Assembly: GCF_004193775.1 (NCBI RefSeq) | Contig: NC_041003.1 | Location: 39,003,611-39,067,610, forward strand | Direction: 5' to 3' | Length of the DNA stretch: 64,000 nucleotides | From: Glycine soja | Lineage: Eukaryota > Streptophyta > Magnoliopsida > Fabales > Fabaceae | Made by a program: the position numbers and the translations under genes | The notes under the pieces: generated by a model | What the model was told of the DNA's origin: nothing | The model's database searches: none | What the model saw: only the letters and a program-made list of their open reading frames with translations | In this document: positions 20,172 to 32,639 of the stretch, one piece after another | Position numbering within the stretch: position 1 is the stretch's first letter | Layout of the letters: each line of letters opens with the position of its first letter

Positions 20172-23133
20172 ATGAACGAAGATCAATGGACGTATAACTA
20201 TACGATGTCACAAGAAGTTCATATGAATTATGATAATGAAGAAGAATGTGGTGTGAATGAACCACATGTTGATTGTTCGAATGTTTTTAATACCTGTCAG
20301 GTAATCATGTTCATTAGTTTGAGTCATTTGGTTGAACGTATGTTTCATATAAAAATTAATATGTCGGAGTTGCGTTGTAGGTCTTTGGTACTCGCGATGA
20401 TGTTTTGCAATGGGCTTGAACAGTTGCCCATGAAAACGGATTTGTTACAGTGATTATGAGGTCAAACACAGATACTGGTAGCAGAGGAAGAAGTTCACTT
20501 GTGTTAATTGGGTCTGAAAGGAGTGGTCTCTACAAGTGTAGGAATAAAGAATTCGTTAGAAGAGACATTGAGAGTAGGAAATATAGTTGTCCCTTCAGGC
20601 TTCGTGGGAAACCAGTGCATGGAGGGGAAGGTTGGATGGTGAAGTTGATCTGTGGGATTCACAATCATGAATTGGCCAAGTCCTTAGTTGGACATCCATA
20701 CGCTGGACGATTGACTAAGGATGAAAAGAAAATTATTGCTGATATGACAAAGTCGATGGTGAAACCAAAAAACATCTTGCTAACGTTGAAGGAGCACAAT
20801 GCAAACAGTTGCACCACGATCAAGCAAGTTTACAATGCAAGAAGTGCATATCGTTCTTCAATAAGAGGAGCTGATACCGAAATGCAACATCTGATGAAAT
20901 TTCTCGAACGTGATCAATACATTCATTGGCATAGATTGAAGGATGAAGTTGTGGTGCGTGATCTGTTTTGGTGTCACCTAGATGCAGTAAAGTTATGCAA
21001 TACATGTCATCTGGTGTTTTTTTATAGATAGTACCTACAAAACAAACAGGTACAAACTCTCACTACTTGACTTTGTTGGGGTGACACCAACGGCGATGAC
21101 ATTCTTTGTTGGGTTTGCATATCTGGAGGGTGAGCATGTTAATAATATTGTATGGGCTTTGGAATGGTTTCGAGATCTATTTTTAAGAAACGATTGTCTC
21201 CCTGTTGTTATTGTCACTGACAGAGACCTAGCACTGATGAATGCAGTGAAAACTATGTTCCCGGAGTGTACAAACTTGTTGTGCAGGTTTCACATCGATA
21301 AGAATGTCAAGGCGAAGTGTAAATCTTTAATCGGTCAAAAAAATGCCTGGGACTATGTGATGAATAACTGGGGTACTTTGGTTGATTGTCCGTCCGAACA
21401 AGAATTCGCTGAGTCCCTTCAAAAGTTTTAAATTGCTTGTTCACCTTGGCCAATGTTTGTTGATTATGTTAACGACACACGGATTATCCCCCACAAGGAA
21501 AAATTTATTACAACCTGGATGAATAAGGTCATGCACCTAGGCAACACAACAACAAACAGGTATTAAAATCTTGTTTTTTTTTAGTAAGGATTATTAATAA
21601 ATGGTATTCAATTGTTGTATATTTTTCATGTTTGTTGTGTATTTTAAATGTAGGGTTGAATCAGCTCATTGGGCTCTAAAAAGAGTATTACAAAATAGCC
21701 TTGGAGACCTGTGTAGTGTTTGGGATGCCATGAACAACATGATCATGTTGCAACACGTTGAAATTAAAGCATCATTTGAAACCAGTATGCATGTGACTGG
21801 ACATGTATTTAAAAAAACCTTATACATGAGGCTTGTTGGAATGGTTTCAAGGAATGCTTTAAATGAGATTGTTGGCGAGGTTGAGCATCTACGTTATCTC
21901 GGCAATGATCCCTCTTCTTGTGGTTGTGTGATGAGAAGCACACTTGGTCTTCCTTGTGCATGTAAGCTTTCTAGGTATACTGTTGGCAGCATCCCAGTGG
22001 ATTCAGTCCATATGTTATGGAGGAAACTTTGCTTTTCAGACCAAGGGTTATGTGAGGTCGAAGTCAGCATCAAGGAAGAGATTGAGACCATATCTAAAAG
22101 ATTTGAGGAACTTGATGTGTGTGGCAAACTAACTCTCAAGAGTAAACTTCGAGATATTGCATATCCTGATCATAACTCTATGTGCCCTCCTCCGTCAAAG
22201 GTCAACACTAAAGGTGCACCGAAGAAACCGATGAAAAGAAGTCAAATATCCACAAAGCGTGATCCTTCTTACTGGGAGTATGTTGATGCTTTTCATTCTG
22301 TTCAAAGCAGCAACTCTTCAGTGAAACGTAGTGCATCATCTTCTGAACCGCAGAAGCCAACAAGGATCATCCCGATGTTGGATCAATTTGCGCCATTTAT
22401 ACAGGATTTCATTCACAACGTTGTGGATGTGAAAGCGGACGGTAACCGTGGATATCGGTCCATTGCCGATTTATTAGGTATGGGGGAAGATTCTTGGCCG
22501 TTGGTGCGCGATGAATTGATTAAAGAACTTGGCAGATGGTCGCATGACTACACCAACCTCTTCGGTGGCACAAAGAGATTTGAACAATTAAGGTTGTCCC
22601 TACTTGTTGATGGGTTTTCCAAGGTATGTTTTTAGGTTTTTTTTTAAGAACAAACTTTAAATAACTTAGATGTGTATGTTTGCTTGATTCAGGTTAGTGT
22701 GGACAAGTGGATGGATATAACGAAGATGGAATATGTCATTGCATCACGGTATAACGTAATCCTTGTTTCGTTGTCCCGAAAACAAAGCATGACATTTTTT
22801 CCTCTTAGAAATCAACCACCACCCGATTCTTCTGTGCATCGCATGATATGTGTCAGTCACGTGTTTGGAAATCATTTTGTTCAGGTACATTGAAGGTAGT
22901 TAGTCTAAGAATTATGCAATCACTTCCCTGGTTCATTTGAGTTAATAATGTTTGTTCACGCACAACAGGTTTATTTGAAAGACCGATGTCCTTTACCGCC
23001 TCTAGCATTGTTGTGGTCAACCAATTGTTATTCTCAGGCAAAGCAGTGGCCAACTTCATATATTAGTAGAATGCAGCAGTACACAAGCTTGATGTCATTC
23101 AAAAGAGACTATGTCGACCTAAATGAAGACTGA
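20172..23133 (+). pseudogene. MULE transposase with C-terminal OTU-like domain, inactivated
   Basis: Spliced gene with exons about 20172-20300, 20381-21559, 21654-22623, 22693-22884 and 22969-23133, all with GT/AG borders. Order: FAR1-type N-terminal zinc-binding segment (KYSCPFRL...CGIHNHEL); MULE DDE core with D near 21025 (DSTYKTNRY), D in VTDRDLALMNAV near 21220 and E in RVESAHWALK near 21660; SWIM-type segment (CGCVMRSTLGLPCAC); then an OTU-like domain. Breaks: TGA at 20417-20419, an extra base in a T-run near 21016-21022 that shifts the frame, and TAA at 21429-21431. The OTU catalytic segment reads DGNRGYRS, with Arg (CGT 22447-22449) where active OTU proteases have Cys. Family assignment is firm; the OTU call rests on the motif and its position. 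Confidence 0.85.
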
Positions 23134-23467
23134 ACATGCATTGTTTATCTAATTGTATTCATTATGCGATATAATTTGTTGTAAGTCATTAAAGGATAAT
23201 TATTAAGTACTCGTTGCGTTAAAAAAAAATTAGTTGGTGCAACCAAAATCAATTACGCATGTACGATACATCGTTGTCATAATTGACAACACATAATGAT
23301 ATGCATGCGTATTAAAGTTTGAGCGTGACACGACATTAACTTAGTAGGAAACATAAACACGAAACATGTTCACACGTGTTCTTTTGTAAAAAAAAGTGAA
23401 GCAATCTGTCGGTGAGAACCATGCATATGTATGAGACACGGAAAATGCTAATAAATCACACATTATC

Positions 23468-24334
23468 TTGCTTTCACATACTCTCCCAATTGATACACAA
23501 AGTATGGCATTTTTAGGAGAAACTAGCAGTCAGATGATTGTCAACTCAAGGTTGGGTTTCATTTTTCCTAATGGATCGATTATTCACAATGATAGTGGGG
23601 TTTACTTCCACACTTCCACTCCGGTGCCCATTCGAGTACCAAACAACTGTGATTTTGCAAGCCTAAAAACCAGAATACACAATACCCTTCAGCTAACCGG
23701 CAGACAATTTTTGGATGAAATTCACTACCGCCAGTCATTCACCCATACAGGTAACCAAATTCGCTTTCAATGTATGCAATGGATAAATGATGATGATGTC
23801 AACACAATGTTAATGTATAATTATCAATTTTCGTGTGTTAGTCCGATTGAGTTATTATGCACCGTTGGAAGAATACCAGATGAAGTAATAAACTTACTTG
23901 AACGCACTACGACCCCTACTCATGACGCGCTCTTGTATTACAACGGGAGATAGAACATGCCACCCCAGAACAAATTTGTAGAATGCGCATTCACAGGAAA
24001 AAATCCAAAGAAATTTGAAATTCCTTCAGGATGTACCCTCAATGAACTGAAGGATTTGATAAAGCAAGTTGCACCTAAAGGGATTCCCCCTCATAGAATT
24101 CACGAATCACAAGCGGTAAGATGATTGTTTTTTCGACAATCAGGACGTTTTGAGTATTCAGATAAAGTTATAAAATATGAAATTAATGAGCTGAAAACCC
24201 ACAATGAAGTGTTGAAGGTATTAGTACAGTCTAACTACTGGAAAAAATATGGGCAAATAGAAATTTTAGCTGTTTTTACTAAACATGGTATGGAATTCGA
24301 AGAGGATGTGGATGCCACATCGCTAAACGACTGA
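23468..24334 (+). pseudogene. MULE-associated ORF pair of unknown function, interrupted
   Basis: First frame 23468-23953 (161 codons), then in the same frame after a TAG a second frame starting at ATG 23957 and running to 24334 with an internal TGA at 24122-24124. The first contains a fold-like segment of about 90 residues that loosely resembles PB1/ubiquitin-like domains (conserved Pro-Asn-Gly start, basic middle); this is only an impression. Similar ORFs accompany legume MULE transposases. It could be two small genes or one broken gene. Confidence 0.5.
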
Positions 24335-24412
24335 ATGCAACATTGCTTTTTTTGTTTTTAATGTAACTTTTATCTGTTTGTTTACAACGTGTATGAATTC
24401 CATAATAAAATT

Positions 24413-24990
24413 GAAGGGTGGAAATCCTATTTTTTTAATTTCGTGCTTTTTTTTAGGTGTTATTCGGTGGAATCGGCTGACGATATTATTTTTTTTGGCT
24501 TCTTTGACATCCAAACAAGAAAAATAGCGCCCCTCGAATATCTTAGGCGACTCGCACATAATTTTAAAAAAACCTCGAACATGGGTACTTGAACATGTGT
24601 GAAGGGTGGAAATCCTATTTTTTTTAATTTCGTGCTTGTTTTTTTAGGTGTTATTTGGCGGAACCGGCTGACGATATTATTTTTTTTGGCTTCTTTGACG
24701 TCCAAACATGAGAAATAGCACCCCTCGAATATCTTAGGCGACTCGCGCATAATTTTAAAAAAACTTCGAACATGGATACTTGAACATGTGTGAAGGGTGG
24801 AAATCCTATTCTTTTTTTAATTTCGTGCTTGTTTTTTGAGGTGTTATTCGGTGGAACCGGCTTATGATATTATTTTTTTTGGCTTCTTTGACGTCCAAAA
24901 ATGAGAAATAGTGCCCCTCAAATGTCTTAGGCTACTCGCACATAATTTTAAAAAAAACCCCAAACATGGGTACTTGAACATGTGTGAAGG
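24413..24990. repeat. Three-copy tandem repeat of about 190 bp
   Basis: Units start at 24413, 24601 and 24792 with a partial fourth at 24986 (periods 188, 191 and 194 bp). Each begins GAAGGGTGGAAATCC and ends near TTGAACATGTGT. Copies differ by point changes and homopolymer length. Lies between the plus- and minus-strand genes of the MULE; frames within it are not real genes. Confidence 0.92.
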
Positions 24991-25301
24991 CTCCAAATCC
25001 TATTTTTTTAAAAATTTAGCTATCTTACTTTAAAACATAAACATTTAGCTATCTTATTTTTAAAAATTTATAATTTTAATCTCATTCTTATGAAGGAAAG
25101 TCATCATTTTCGGAATCGGAATCGGAATCAGTGTGCCATATAGAGTGCAAAAAAAGTAAAGTAAACTATATTAAACAAAAAAGTGTAACAAATACAAAAA
25201 ATGATGTCAACTACAAAACATAAAAAACATCATCAATGCTCTGTGCGCCGTCTTTGTCGAGCCCTAACACTTCCATCTGCGCTGGCAATCCTCATGCAAT
25301 C

Positions 25302-27287
25302 TTACATGATATCATGTAACTCTGTCCCTGTAGTGACCATCCTAAGGTTGAGCACACGCTCCAACCTTTCTGCAATCGTCTCATAGCCTTCGTAATCATC
25401 CTGTGGCAGTCATAAAAAACATTTATTACAAAATTTAAAATAAATAACAATTCATCAAACATTAAACGCGCAAACAATCTTACCACTGCATGTCGAAGGG
25501 GGTCAAATGCCACTGGAACCTGTGGGATGTCCGGCTGCATGTAGTCCTCATGGTCTGGGCCAGGTGCATGTCTGGGCTGGTCACCTGCCTGGGTAAGTAT
25601 CATGAATGGGTGAGATATCTGAAAAACCACTCCATGTAATCCGCAGATACCTGCCCAGGCACTACACAAAGGTCACCCACAACTACTACGTGGTCCGAGG
25701 AATGCATCCATCTGTCATCTATATCATCATATGACAACGAAGCACTAACAGGCGGCGGAGGGATCCTCTAAATGTACCCACACTAGCATAGCACCCTCTC
25801 CGGTCGAACTGTGACCACCGTAGGACCCCATCTCAGCTGACCATGGAACGATGAAATTAGCTCAAACCCCCTAACCCCTCGATGGTCACTGTAAGGCAAC
25901 CAACACACGTCTGTGACAGTCAAAGCATAACAACATGCCCGGTACGGTGCTCCTGTAATTCCCTTCATATGAGCCTTCATCGTCAGCCACCGGGAGGCAC
26001 GAGGGGACATCTCCTCATAGGCATCATCGGTGACACATTGATGCACACTCGGAAAATGCTCATAGATCCAGCACTACAAAAAAAAAATAGGTTAACATAA
26101 CATAAAAACATGTTTACATCATAATCTAATGTAACATATTAACAACACAAAATTTACCTGTAATAAAGTAAGGTACCCCTCAATTTTCCGTGTTGTGGTC
26201 CTAGAAGCTTTATTTAACTGGTCATACATATGAACCAGGGCCGCAGCTCCCCAGGCATAGCCCCCACTCTGACCCAAGTCGCAAAAAGCCTCTAGATGCA
26301 CCACGTGAACATTTGTTGCACTCTTGTTAGAAAAAAGAGTGCAACCGACCAGGTGCGGGAGATAAGCATGAGCTGCTACAATCCATCGTCGTGCCTGGCA
26401 TCTCATCTCATAGATCTCCCGAACCCATGAGAGGCGTATATATGCCCCGCGCGCTCATACTGTCTCGGCTCTAGCCTCCTCACCAGACACCTGAGCAACT
26501 CCATCAACAAAAATATCGCCCCGTCCACGAAAAGAGTCTCGAAGCTATGGAAGACGCCACTGATAGGGAGATGGAGGAGTGACGACACATCATCTAGTGT
26601 GATCGTCAACTCTCCTACTGGAAGGTAGAAGGTGCTGGTCTCCCTGTGCCACCTCTCCACAAATGCGGATATAAGTCCAGGATCGCCGGTTACAACTGAA
26701 CACTCGATCAATGGACTTAATCCTGTGGCGACAACCAACCCTTCAATCACAGGCACTGGCCTCCCAATTAACGTCACCTTCCTCCCGTGCGACACCAACT
26801 TCAGCTCAGGATGCTCCTGAATTGAAGTACAAATCATTCAAAATACACAAATATCAACAAATTTTAATGACAAACAAATCAAGAAGAAAAAGGTAAGAAA
26901 TTATAATACCTGTCCAGTCCAAATGGCATGTGCGACATGCTTCGCAAATGAAGTCAGAACTGATGGGTCACGGGGCCCACCAGGGAATCCCTCATCAGCA
27001 TGTGACCCCTCAGCACCATCACGTCCTAAGTCCTCTGCAACAGTCGAATCTACGTTCGCGGTCATCTGAGGCACATCTTCACTCCTCTGAGCAACATCGT
27101 CAACCATATGAGGGACATCCTCAGTCACCTGAGGAACACCCTCATCAACCGTAATATGTACTCGTTGCCTACGGGCTGATGCAGTAGGCCTATGCCTCTG
27201 GGGAACATTGACTGCATCATGCTCATCATGTCTACCTCTACCTGTAACCCTAGCTAAAGCATGACCTAAACCTCGTGTTCTAACCAT
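25302..27287 (-). pseudogene. Plant mobile domain (PMD) gene inside the MULE, frameshifted
   Basis: Resembles the plant proteins often annotated as serine/threonine phosphatase 7 long form homologues, which carry the transposon-derived plant mobile domain. Exon 1 is 27287-26910 (126 codons, MVRTRG start, Arg- and acid-rich). After an intron, exon 2 starts at 26816 with ISAFVERWHRETSTF and ITLDDVSSLLHLPI. A frameshift near 26490 moves it to a second frame (YAWGAAALVHMYD) ending at a splice donor near 26158. Exon 3 starts near 26070 (MSPRASRW, RWGPTVVTVRPERV) and shifts frame again near 25790. A last exon from about 25399 ends at the stop at 25302. Two or more frameshifts make it a pseudogene. 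Confidence 0.75.
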
Positions 27288-27427
27288 GATCTGCAAATCA
27301 TGAAGAACACATATTTTTTTTGGGTCAAATAAACTATTCATATAATTAAAAACCTACATATATTTACATAAATCTTCAGCCTTACGTTATAAACCATAAT
27401 CACACTACCCTAAGCGTTGTTGACTAC

Positions 27428-27635
27428 CTGAAGAAGGTTTTTCCGGAGAAGCTACCGGAACAAGTTCTTCCGGTAACTTTACCGGAAAAACCTTCTTCCG
27501 GTATAACAAAACGTTCTACCGGAAGAAGGTTCTTCCGGTAGCTTCTCCGGAAGAACTTTTCTTCTACCGGGAGAACCTTCTTCCGAAGAAGCTACCGGAA
27601 GAACTTCTTCCGGTATAACAAAACGGTTGATTTTC
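27428..27635. repeat. Right subterminal CTTCCGG palindrome array of the MULE
   Basis: Five or more inverted units built from GAAGAAGGTTCTTCCGG and GCTACCGGAAGAA words. Mirrors the array at 19730-19870 at a similar distance from the opposite end. Confidence 0.75.
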
Positions 27636-27921
27636 AGGCGATTTTCAGGTCTTCTACCCTAAAGCCATGATCTCCTAAACTAACTAAACAGTTAACCTAT
27701 GAGAGGAGGGGAGATAGGGGTTACTAACCTCGACGGCAGAAACGTAGCAACGGCACCAGGGAAGCTTCGCAGCAACGCAACAATGGCAGATGGCAGGCAC
27801 GGAGGAAGAAGAAACGAAGACAAGAAGAAAGAAGGCAGAAAGGAGTGAAAGAAAAAACAAGGGACATCGCGTTTTCTTTTTAAATTTTAACTTAAGGGCA
27901 ATTTTGTCATTTCATAAAATT

Positions 27922-27953
27922 GCTAGGTGCACCAGCAACTGGGTGCACCTAGC
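27922..27953. repeat. Terminal hairpin at the right MULE end
   Basis: Inverted GCTAGGTGCACC / GGTGCACCTAGC with a short loop, next to the proposed element end. Fits the last bases of a MULE terminal repeat. Confidence 0.6.
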
Positions 27954-27959
27954 ATGTCC

Positions 27960-30120
27960 CGTGTTGCTTCTACTTTTCTACGGATCCTTGGCAAAATCCT
28001 TCAAAATGTTACTTTGTGCACCCTCGTATAGAAGTCCTTCAACCTTGATGGTGACACTAACTCACCGAAACCAATGGGCAAAATCAATGTAGAGACCTTT
28101 AATTTGTTTTTTAGAGAACAAATTCAAATATCTAGATAAAGCTCTTCTGATACCAATGGAGCAAGACCCAAACTATAAATCATGGAAAAAGGTTTAATAA
28201 CATTAACTATCTCATTCATGGATTATGAACTCAATATCACCTTCAGTCCTTCACTAATCACTAGTCACTAACACGTACAGAGCGTGGTATATGTGGAGAA
28301 ACGTGTGTGAATAGTCACACATGATTATGTGATTAGTCATGTGGGTTTTTTCAATAGAAAATAAATTATGCACAAATACTTGGTTAGTTTTGGTAGTTGG
28401 GACTTAATTGGACTTTAAGAATGTGGTCAGAAAAATCATTATTGGAAGAAGACAATCCACCTATGAGTGTCAACAGATTCTTTGAAAGAAGTTTAGAAAT
28501 TCCAATGATCAAATATTCCTTTATAATTATATATGTAAAAATAAAAAATAAAAAAATTATATACTAATAATGTAAAAAAAATTATACCATTAATCAATAA
28601 AAAATCTTTGTTGACATAACTTTTAATATAACTATATATTATAAAATTAATAAATTTATCATAATAATTTATAATTAAATAATAATATAAAACTAATCTT
28701 ATAACTCTTTAAGTTATCATATAACTTTAGATCTTAACTATTCACTATTCAGGTATGGTTACGTTAATTGTATCATATTACAATATTACACACTATAAAA
28801 TGAGTCACTTGTTGATTTCGCTGAAAGTATTTTAATAATTTTTCTCTAAAAATGAAATCTACTGATTTAGATGTCATCATATAGCTTGCCTAACCCACTT
28901 ATATAAATTAATACTAATTAATCATTCGTTCTGTCCTATAATATCATTTATTATATGGAGTTGACGAACACAATGACGTATCTCCCCACTTATGTATTTT
29001 TATTGGAGGCCATCACGATAAAATGAGGAGGTCATGGAGTTAATTATAAGAGGAGAAGATTCTAAGCCAGAATTTTCACATTTTAAAAACTCTAACAAGA
29101 TTCTAAAGGAGAATTCTTTAAACATAAAACCAAATTACATAAATTATCCCGGGAGATGGAAATAAACAAGATTAAGAACACTAATCCGCAAAAATATTAT
29201 ATTTTAAATGTTTGAGATTTACTTTAAAATATGCTATATAAAAAATAAATACACAGGTTATAGTTTTCTACAATGATTCTTTCCTACTATAAAAAGAAAT
29301 AATGATTCTTTACTTGCTTTTAGGTCTTAAATTTATTTATAGGGATATGAGTAGATTATAAGAACTTAGAAAAACCTATTTTTAGTTATTTTTGGTAACT
29401 AAATTAATTTATAATAAAGATTAATCAATGCAGATAAATGACTATCTGTTAAATTTTCTATTTACACACATTTCAAATTTCATTTAACTATTATGCGTAG
29501 TTCACTTGTTAAATTTTTATGGGCTTAAATATATTATTTTTTTCCTTGTAATATTTTTATTTCAGTATTTATTAAATTATACTTTTTTTAAAAAAATCTA
29601 TAAAACTCAATTTTTAAATATTGATTCTTGTTGTTTCTTGGTCGCCATAAAGTGAGGTGACTAAATAGTCTAGGAATAAAATAAAAAAAGACGTTATAAC
29701 AGATAGAGGAACTAAAATAAAAATGAGATATATTTATAGAGACTAGACTTAAAATTATTTAAAATGGTGTGCCATTACATGACTGGATGAAGTAGCTAAT
29801 AACAACTAAGCAATGATAGGGATTAATAATGCCAAAATAAATATTACAGGGAGTATTTTAAAAAAAAATATTACAAGAGCTAAAATTATATGTAAGCCAT
29901 TTCTATTCGAATGTATTCTTTTATTAGTTTTTATTCTAATGTATAATATGCTTAATGAGAATGATATTTTTTTAAAAAAAATTGGAGTTTAAAATATGCT
30001 TTTGATTCATGTAAATTTAATTAAATATAGTTTTACTTTCTTTCATTAATTAATTTTCTTAAAAATATTATATCACCACTAAAATATGTTATAAGATATT
30101 TATCACATTATCACACAATA

Positions 30121-30123
<3 letters not shown>
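27960..30123. other. AT-rich intergenic spacer
   Basis: Only short frames. A retroelement-leader-like GATACCAATGG lies at 28150. Nothing else could be assigned. Confidence 0.5.
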
Positions 30124-30166
<43 letters not shown>

Positions 30167-30167
30167 G
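30124..30167. repeat. (TTA)n microsatellite
   Basis: About 14 uninterrupted TTA/ATT units. Likely length-polymorphic. Confidence 0.95.
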
Positions 30168-30636
30168 CAATAAGCAACAAGCAATTAATACTATTTTGAA
30201 TTCTTAACTTCCAGACACAAAGCCTAAGCCACTACCTGCGACTCAGGCTTTGATACCAGAGCAAGAATTGAAGCAAGAGATAAACTAATGCAAAATTGAA
30301 TGAGATACTTACAAGAAGGAAGCTAGCATAAGAAATCTTGAACAACAAAAGGTTTGATTGAAACAACAAAAGACTTGATGGAAACTTCGATGGAATACCA
30401 TTTTATTATAGCAACAAGGTTTATACAAGAGGAAAGAAAATAACTCAACTTACACTCCCAAGAAAGCACACTTTTAAGAGAAAAGTAGAACTAAGATCTA
30501 ATGTGCTAGTCTATACATGAGACCCCTTATTTATAATACTCTTTTACAAATAAAATAAACCCTCGTGTTGCACACTATCTAATATTTTATTTGAATAGTA
30601 ACATTCTAAAATGTTTCTTGAAACTTGTGAAAAAGA
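30168..30636. other. Spacer with possible retroelement leader remnant
   Basis: A GCTTTGATACCAGAGC segment at about 30248 resembles a decayed tRNA-Met primer site. No coding sequence recognised. Confidence 0.4.
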
Positions 30637-31993
30637 TGATGGAGCTCCCAAATCAAGAGGGGGTGAATTGGTTTCTAAATAAAACCAGACTTTTTAAAAT
30701 CAGAGTAAAAAAACTTCTTTTCCCCAGATCGTATCACAAACTTTTGATGAACCAATATTTAATCAATCACTATTTACACAAAATCATTTGTTAAAGTCCT
30801 TTCTTTGAAAAGATATTTTCTTTAACCTTCAGTAAATTGATCAAGACCGGAATGAGAAAGAAAGATAAGATCAAGAGAAGAAGTACACCAATTTTTATAC
30901 TGGTTCACTCTCTATCTCTAGAGAAGCTAATCCGGTTATCTAATCTAACCCGAATTAGATTCTCACTATGCATATAGAATTCTTACAAGCAATCTCAGTT
31001 CCTACCTCAGAAAAAGAGACTAAGGTGTCTAACCCTATGGTCCTTTGTGAATAAGAGCCTAAGATAAACCTACCCTTAGTCCAAACTAGAAAAACCTATT
31101 CTAGCAAGCCCTCAAATATTCATGCACATACTAACAATGTGTAAATCACACGAAAAGTAGAGTCAAAGAAAGACATAACCTGATCAATCATATGCAAGAT
31201 CCATCCTTGAATTAATGAGTGCCTTCTTGAACTCAAGAGAAATTCATAACTCACTTTTCATAATATGATCTTCATAATCAAATATTAGAAGTTGTCAGTC
31301 ACATTGTATTTAAGCACTTTTTTTCTTCTCTTTATCACTTACTTCAGCTCATACAAATTTCGCACTTAATTTTTCCACACTGAAGTGAGAACACAAGGTG
31401 GCTATGTATAGAAAAAATAGTTATAATCGCCTGTAATCGATTAAATATATAATGTAATTGATTATTTAAAAGAAGTAATCGAATATATTATCTTTTCAAT
31501 CGATTAAAGTGTTCTTCTAAAAAATTGAAAAACTTTCAAGAACAATGTAATCGATTAGATTCTTGATGTAATCAATTAAAGTGTTATTCATCACTTCAGA
31601 AATATTTTTCAGAGAGAAGTAATCGATTATGATCACTTGGTAATCAATTAAAGCAGAGACTTCTAAAAAACCAATCATTGTCTCAAAAAGAATTGTGTAA
31701 TCGATTACGATTACCTTGTAATGGATTAAACCGATACGAAAACTTCTCTGCAAGCTACAAACACTTGTATAATCGATTATGATCAACCTGTAATCAATTA
31801 AAACATAGAGTTTTAAACATAACAGAAAATTTCTAACTTTAGAACCTTTCTTCTTACTCCTACATGATGATGCATATATGAAAAATTAGAGACTAAGATG
31901 CAACACACAATACAACAATCAATACAAATGTCACTCAAGAGAGTTGGGCATGTAAAAGAAAAAACTTCTTCAAGCTTCAAGGCTAAGTCTTCA
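30637..31993 (-). mobile_element. LTR with six palindrome pairs (minus strand)
   Basis: About 1357 bp. On the minus strand it begins TGAAGAC just after a purine tract (plus-strand CTCCCCCTATCTCTAACA at about 31999) and ends CTCCATCA at 30637. TATA-like GCTTAAATAC lies at 31306-31315. Upstream of it, six pairs of TAATCGATTA or close variants start at 31434/31455, 31476/31497, 31548/31569, 31620/31641, 31698/31719 and 31770/31791, each pair 21 bp apart. No partner LTR or primer site is adjacent, so it is a solo or truncated copy. Left end inferred. Confidence 0.65.
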
Positions 31994-32639
31994 TGTTGCT
32001 CCCCCTATCTCTAACAACTTGAAGGTAGTAGTTGCTTCCATGATGACATCTTTTGAAAAAAAGAGTCTTGGCAGATTTGGGACTTGAAATGTTGTCATTA
32101 AGATTGCATGTTCATGATGAAGTTCTAAAGAATCTTGGTTGTATGTTGACAGCAAAATTTGTGCATGAAAAATAAGCTTTTGGCCTTATGTAAGGTTGAA
32201 TGCTCTTGGTATTTAGATTTTAAAATCTGAAAATGTGTAGCCTTACATGGTACCATTTTGTGTCTTGTGGTGCCACACAATTTTTGCTTAGGTGTACATT
32301 CCTTAACAGTCTTCTTCATTGTCTAGTGAAACATTTTTTAGGCTTGATGAGGCCTCGTCCTCGAGGTCCACTAATGGTGTTGAACTAACCTCTTTTAATC
32401 TTGTCATTCTTCTTCAGAGGTTGTGGAGACCAAGGCCACCATTATTTTATTTTTTTGCTAAAAATGATGATTCTTTATTTGTTTGGACTTTTATCTCAAA
32501 CCTTTGTTGGGACATTTTTACCCATTCATCAATTTTTTCTTTTCTTACCAACGAGATACCAAATTTGTTCCACCATTTAACTCTATTGATCTAGCTAGAT
32601 ATTGAGTGTCTGTCTCATGAAAGAGTTTTATTGAGTCTT
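31994..32639 (-). other. Retroelement-derived spacer beside the LTR
   Basis: Begins with the polypurine tract of the LTR at 30637-31993. The remainder is unassigned; the short frames at 32125-32319 (-) and 32319-32594 (+) match nothing I recognise. Confidence 0.35.

Larger units (their letters stand above)
19395..27959 (+). mobile_element. Large decayed Mutator-like element (MULE) with accessory genes
   Basis: The right end (about 27840-27959) and left end (about 19395-19500) share an inverted block around AATGACAATTTTGCCC, followed inward by arrays of CTTCCGG-type palindromes about 330 bp from each end. Between them are a MULE transposase/OTU-like gene (+), a second ORF pair (+), a 188-194-bp tandem repeat and a plant-mobile-domain gene (-). 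The right end finishes in a hairpin and TGTCCC. The left end seems truncated by about 50 bp, so exact borders and the target duplication were not fixed. All genes are broken, so the element cannot move by itself. Confidence 0.65.

Noticed and set aside
24413..24990. CRISPR-like array
   Set aside because: Only three long units in direct tandem without unique spacers, in a eukaryotic transposon.
28140..28165. Primer binding site (GATACCAATGG context)
   Set aside because: No LTR end or gag follows; the tRNA-Met match is incomplete. A similar weak hit at about 30248 was set aside for the same reason.
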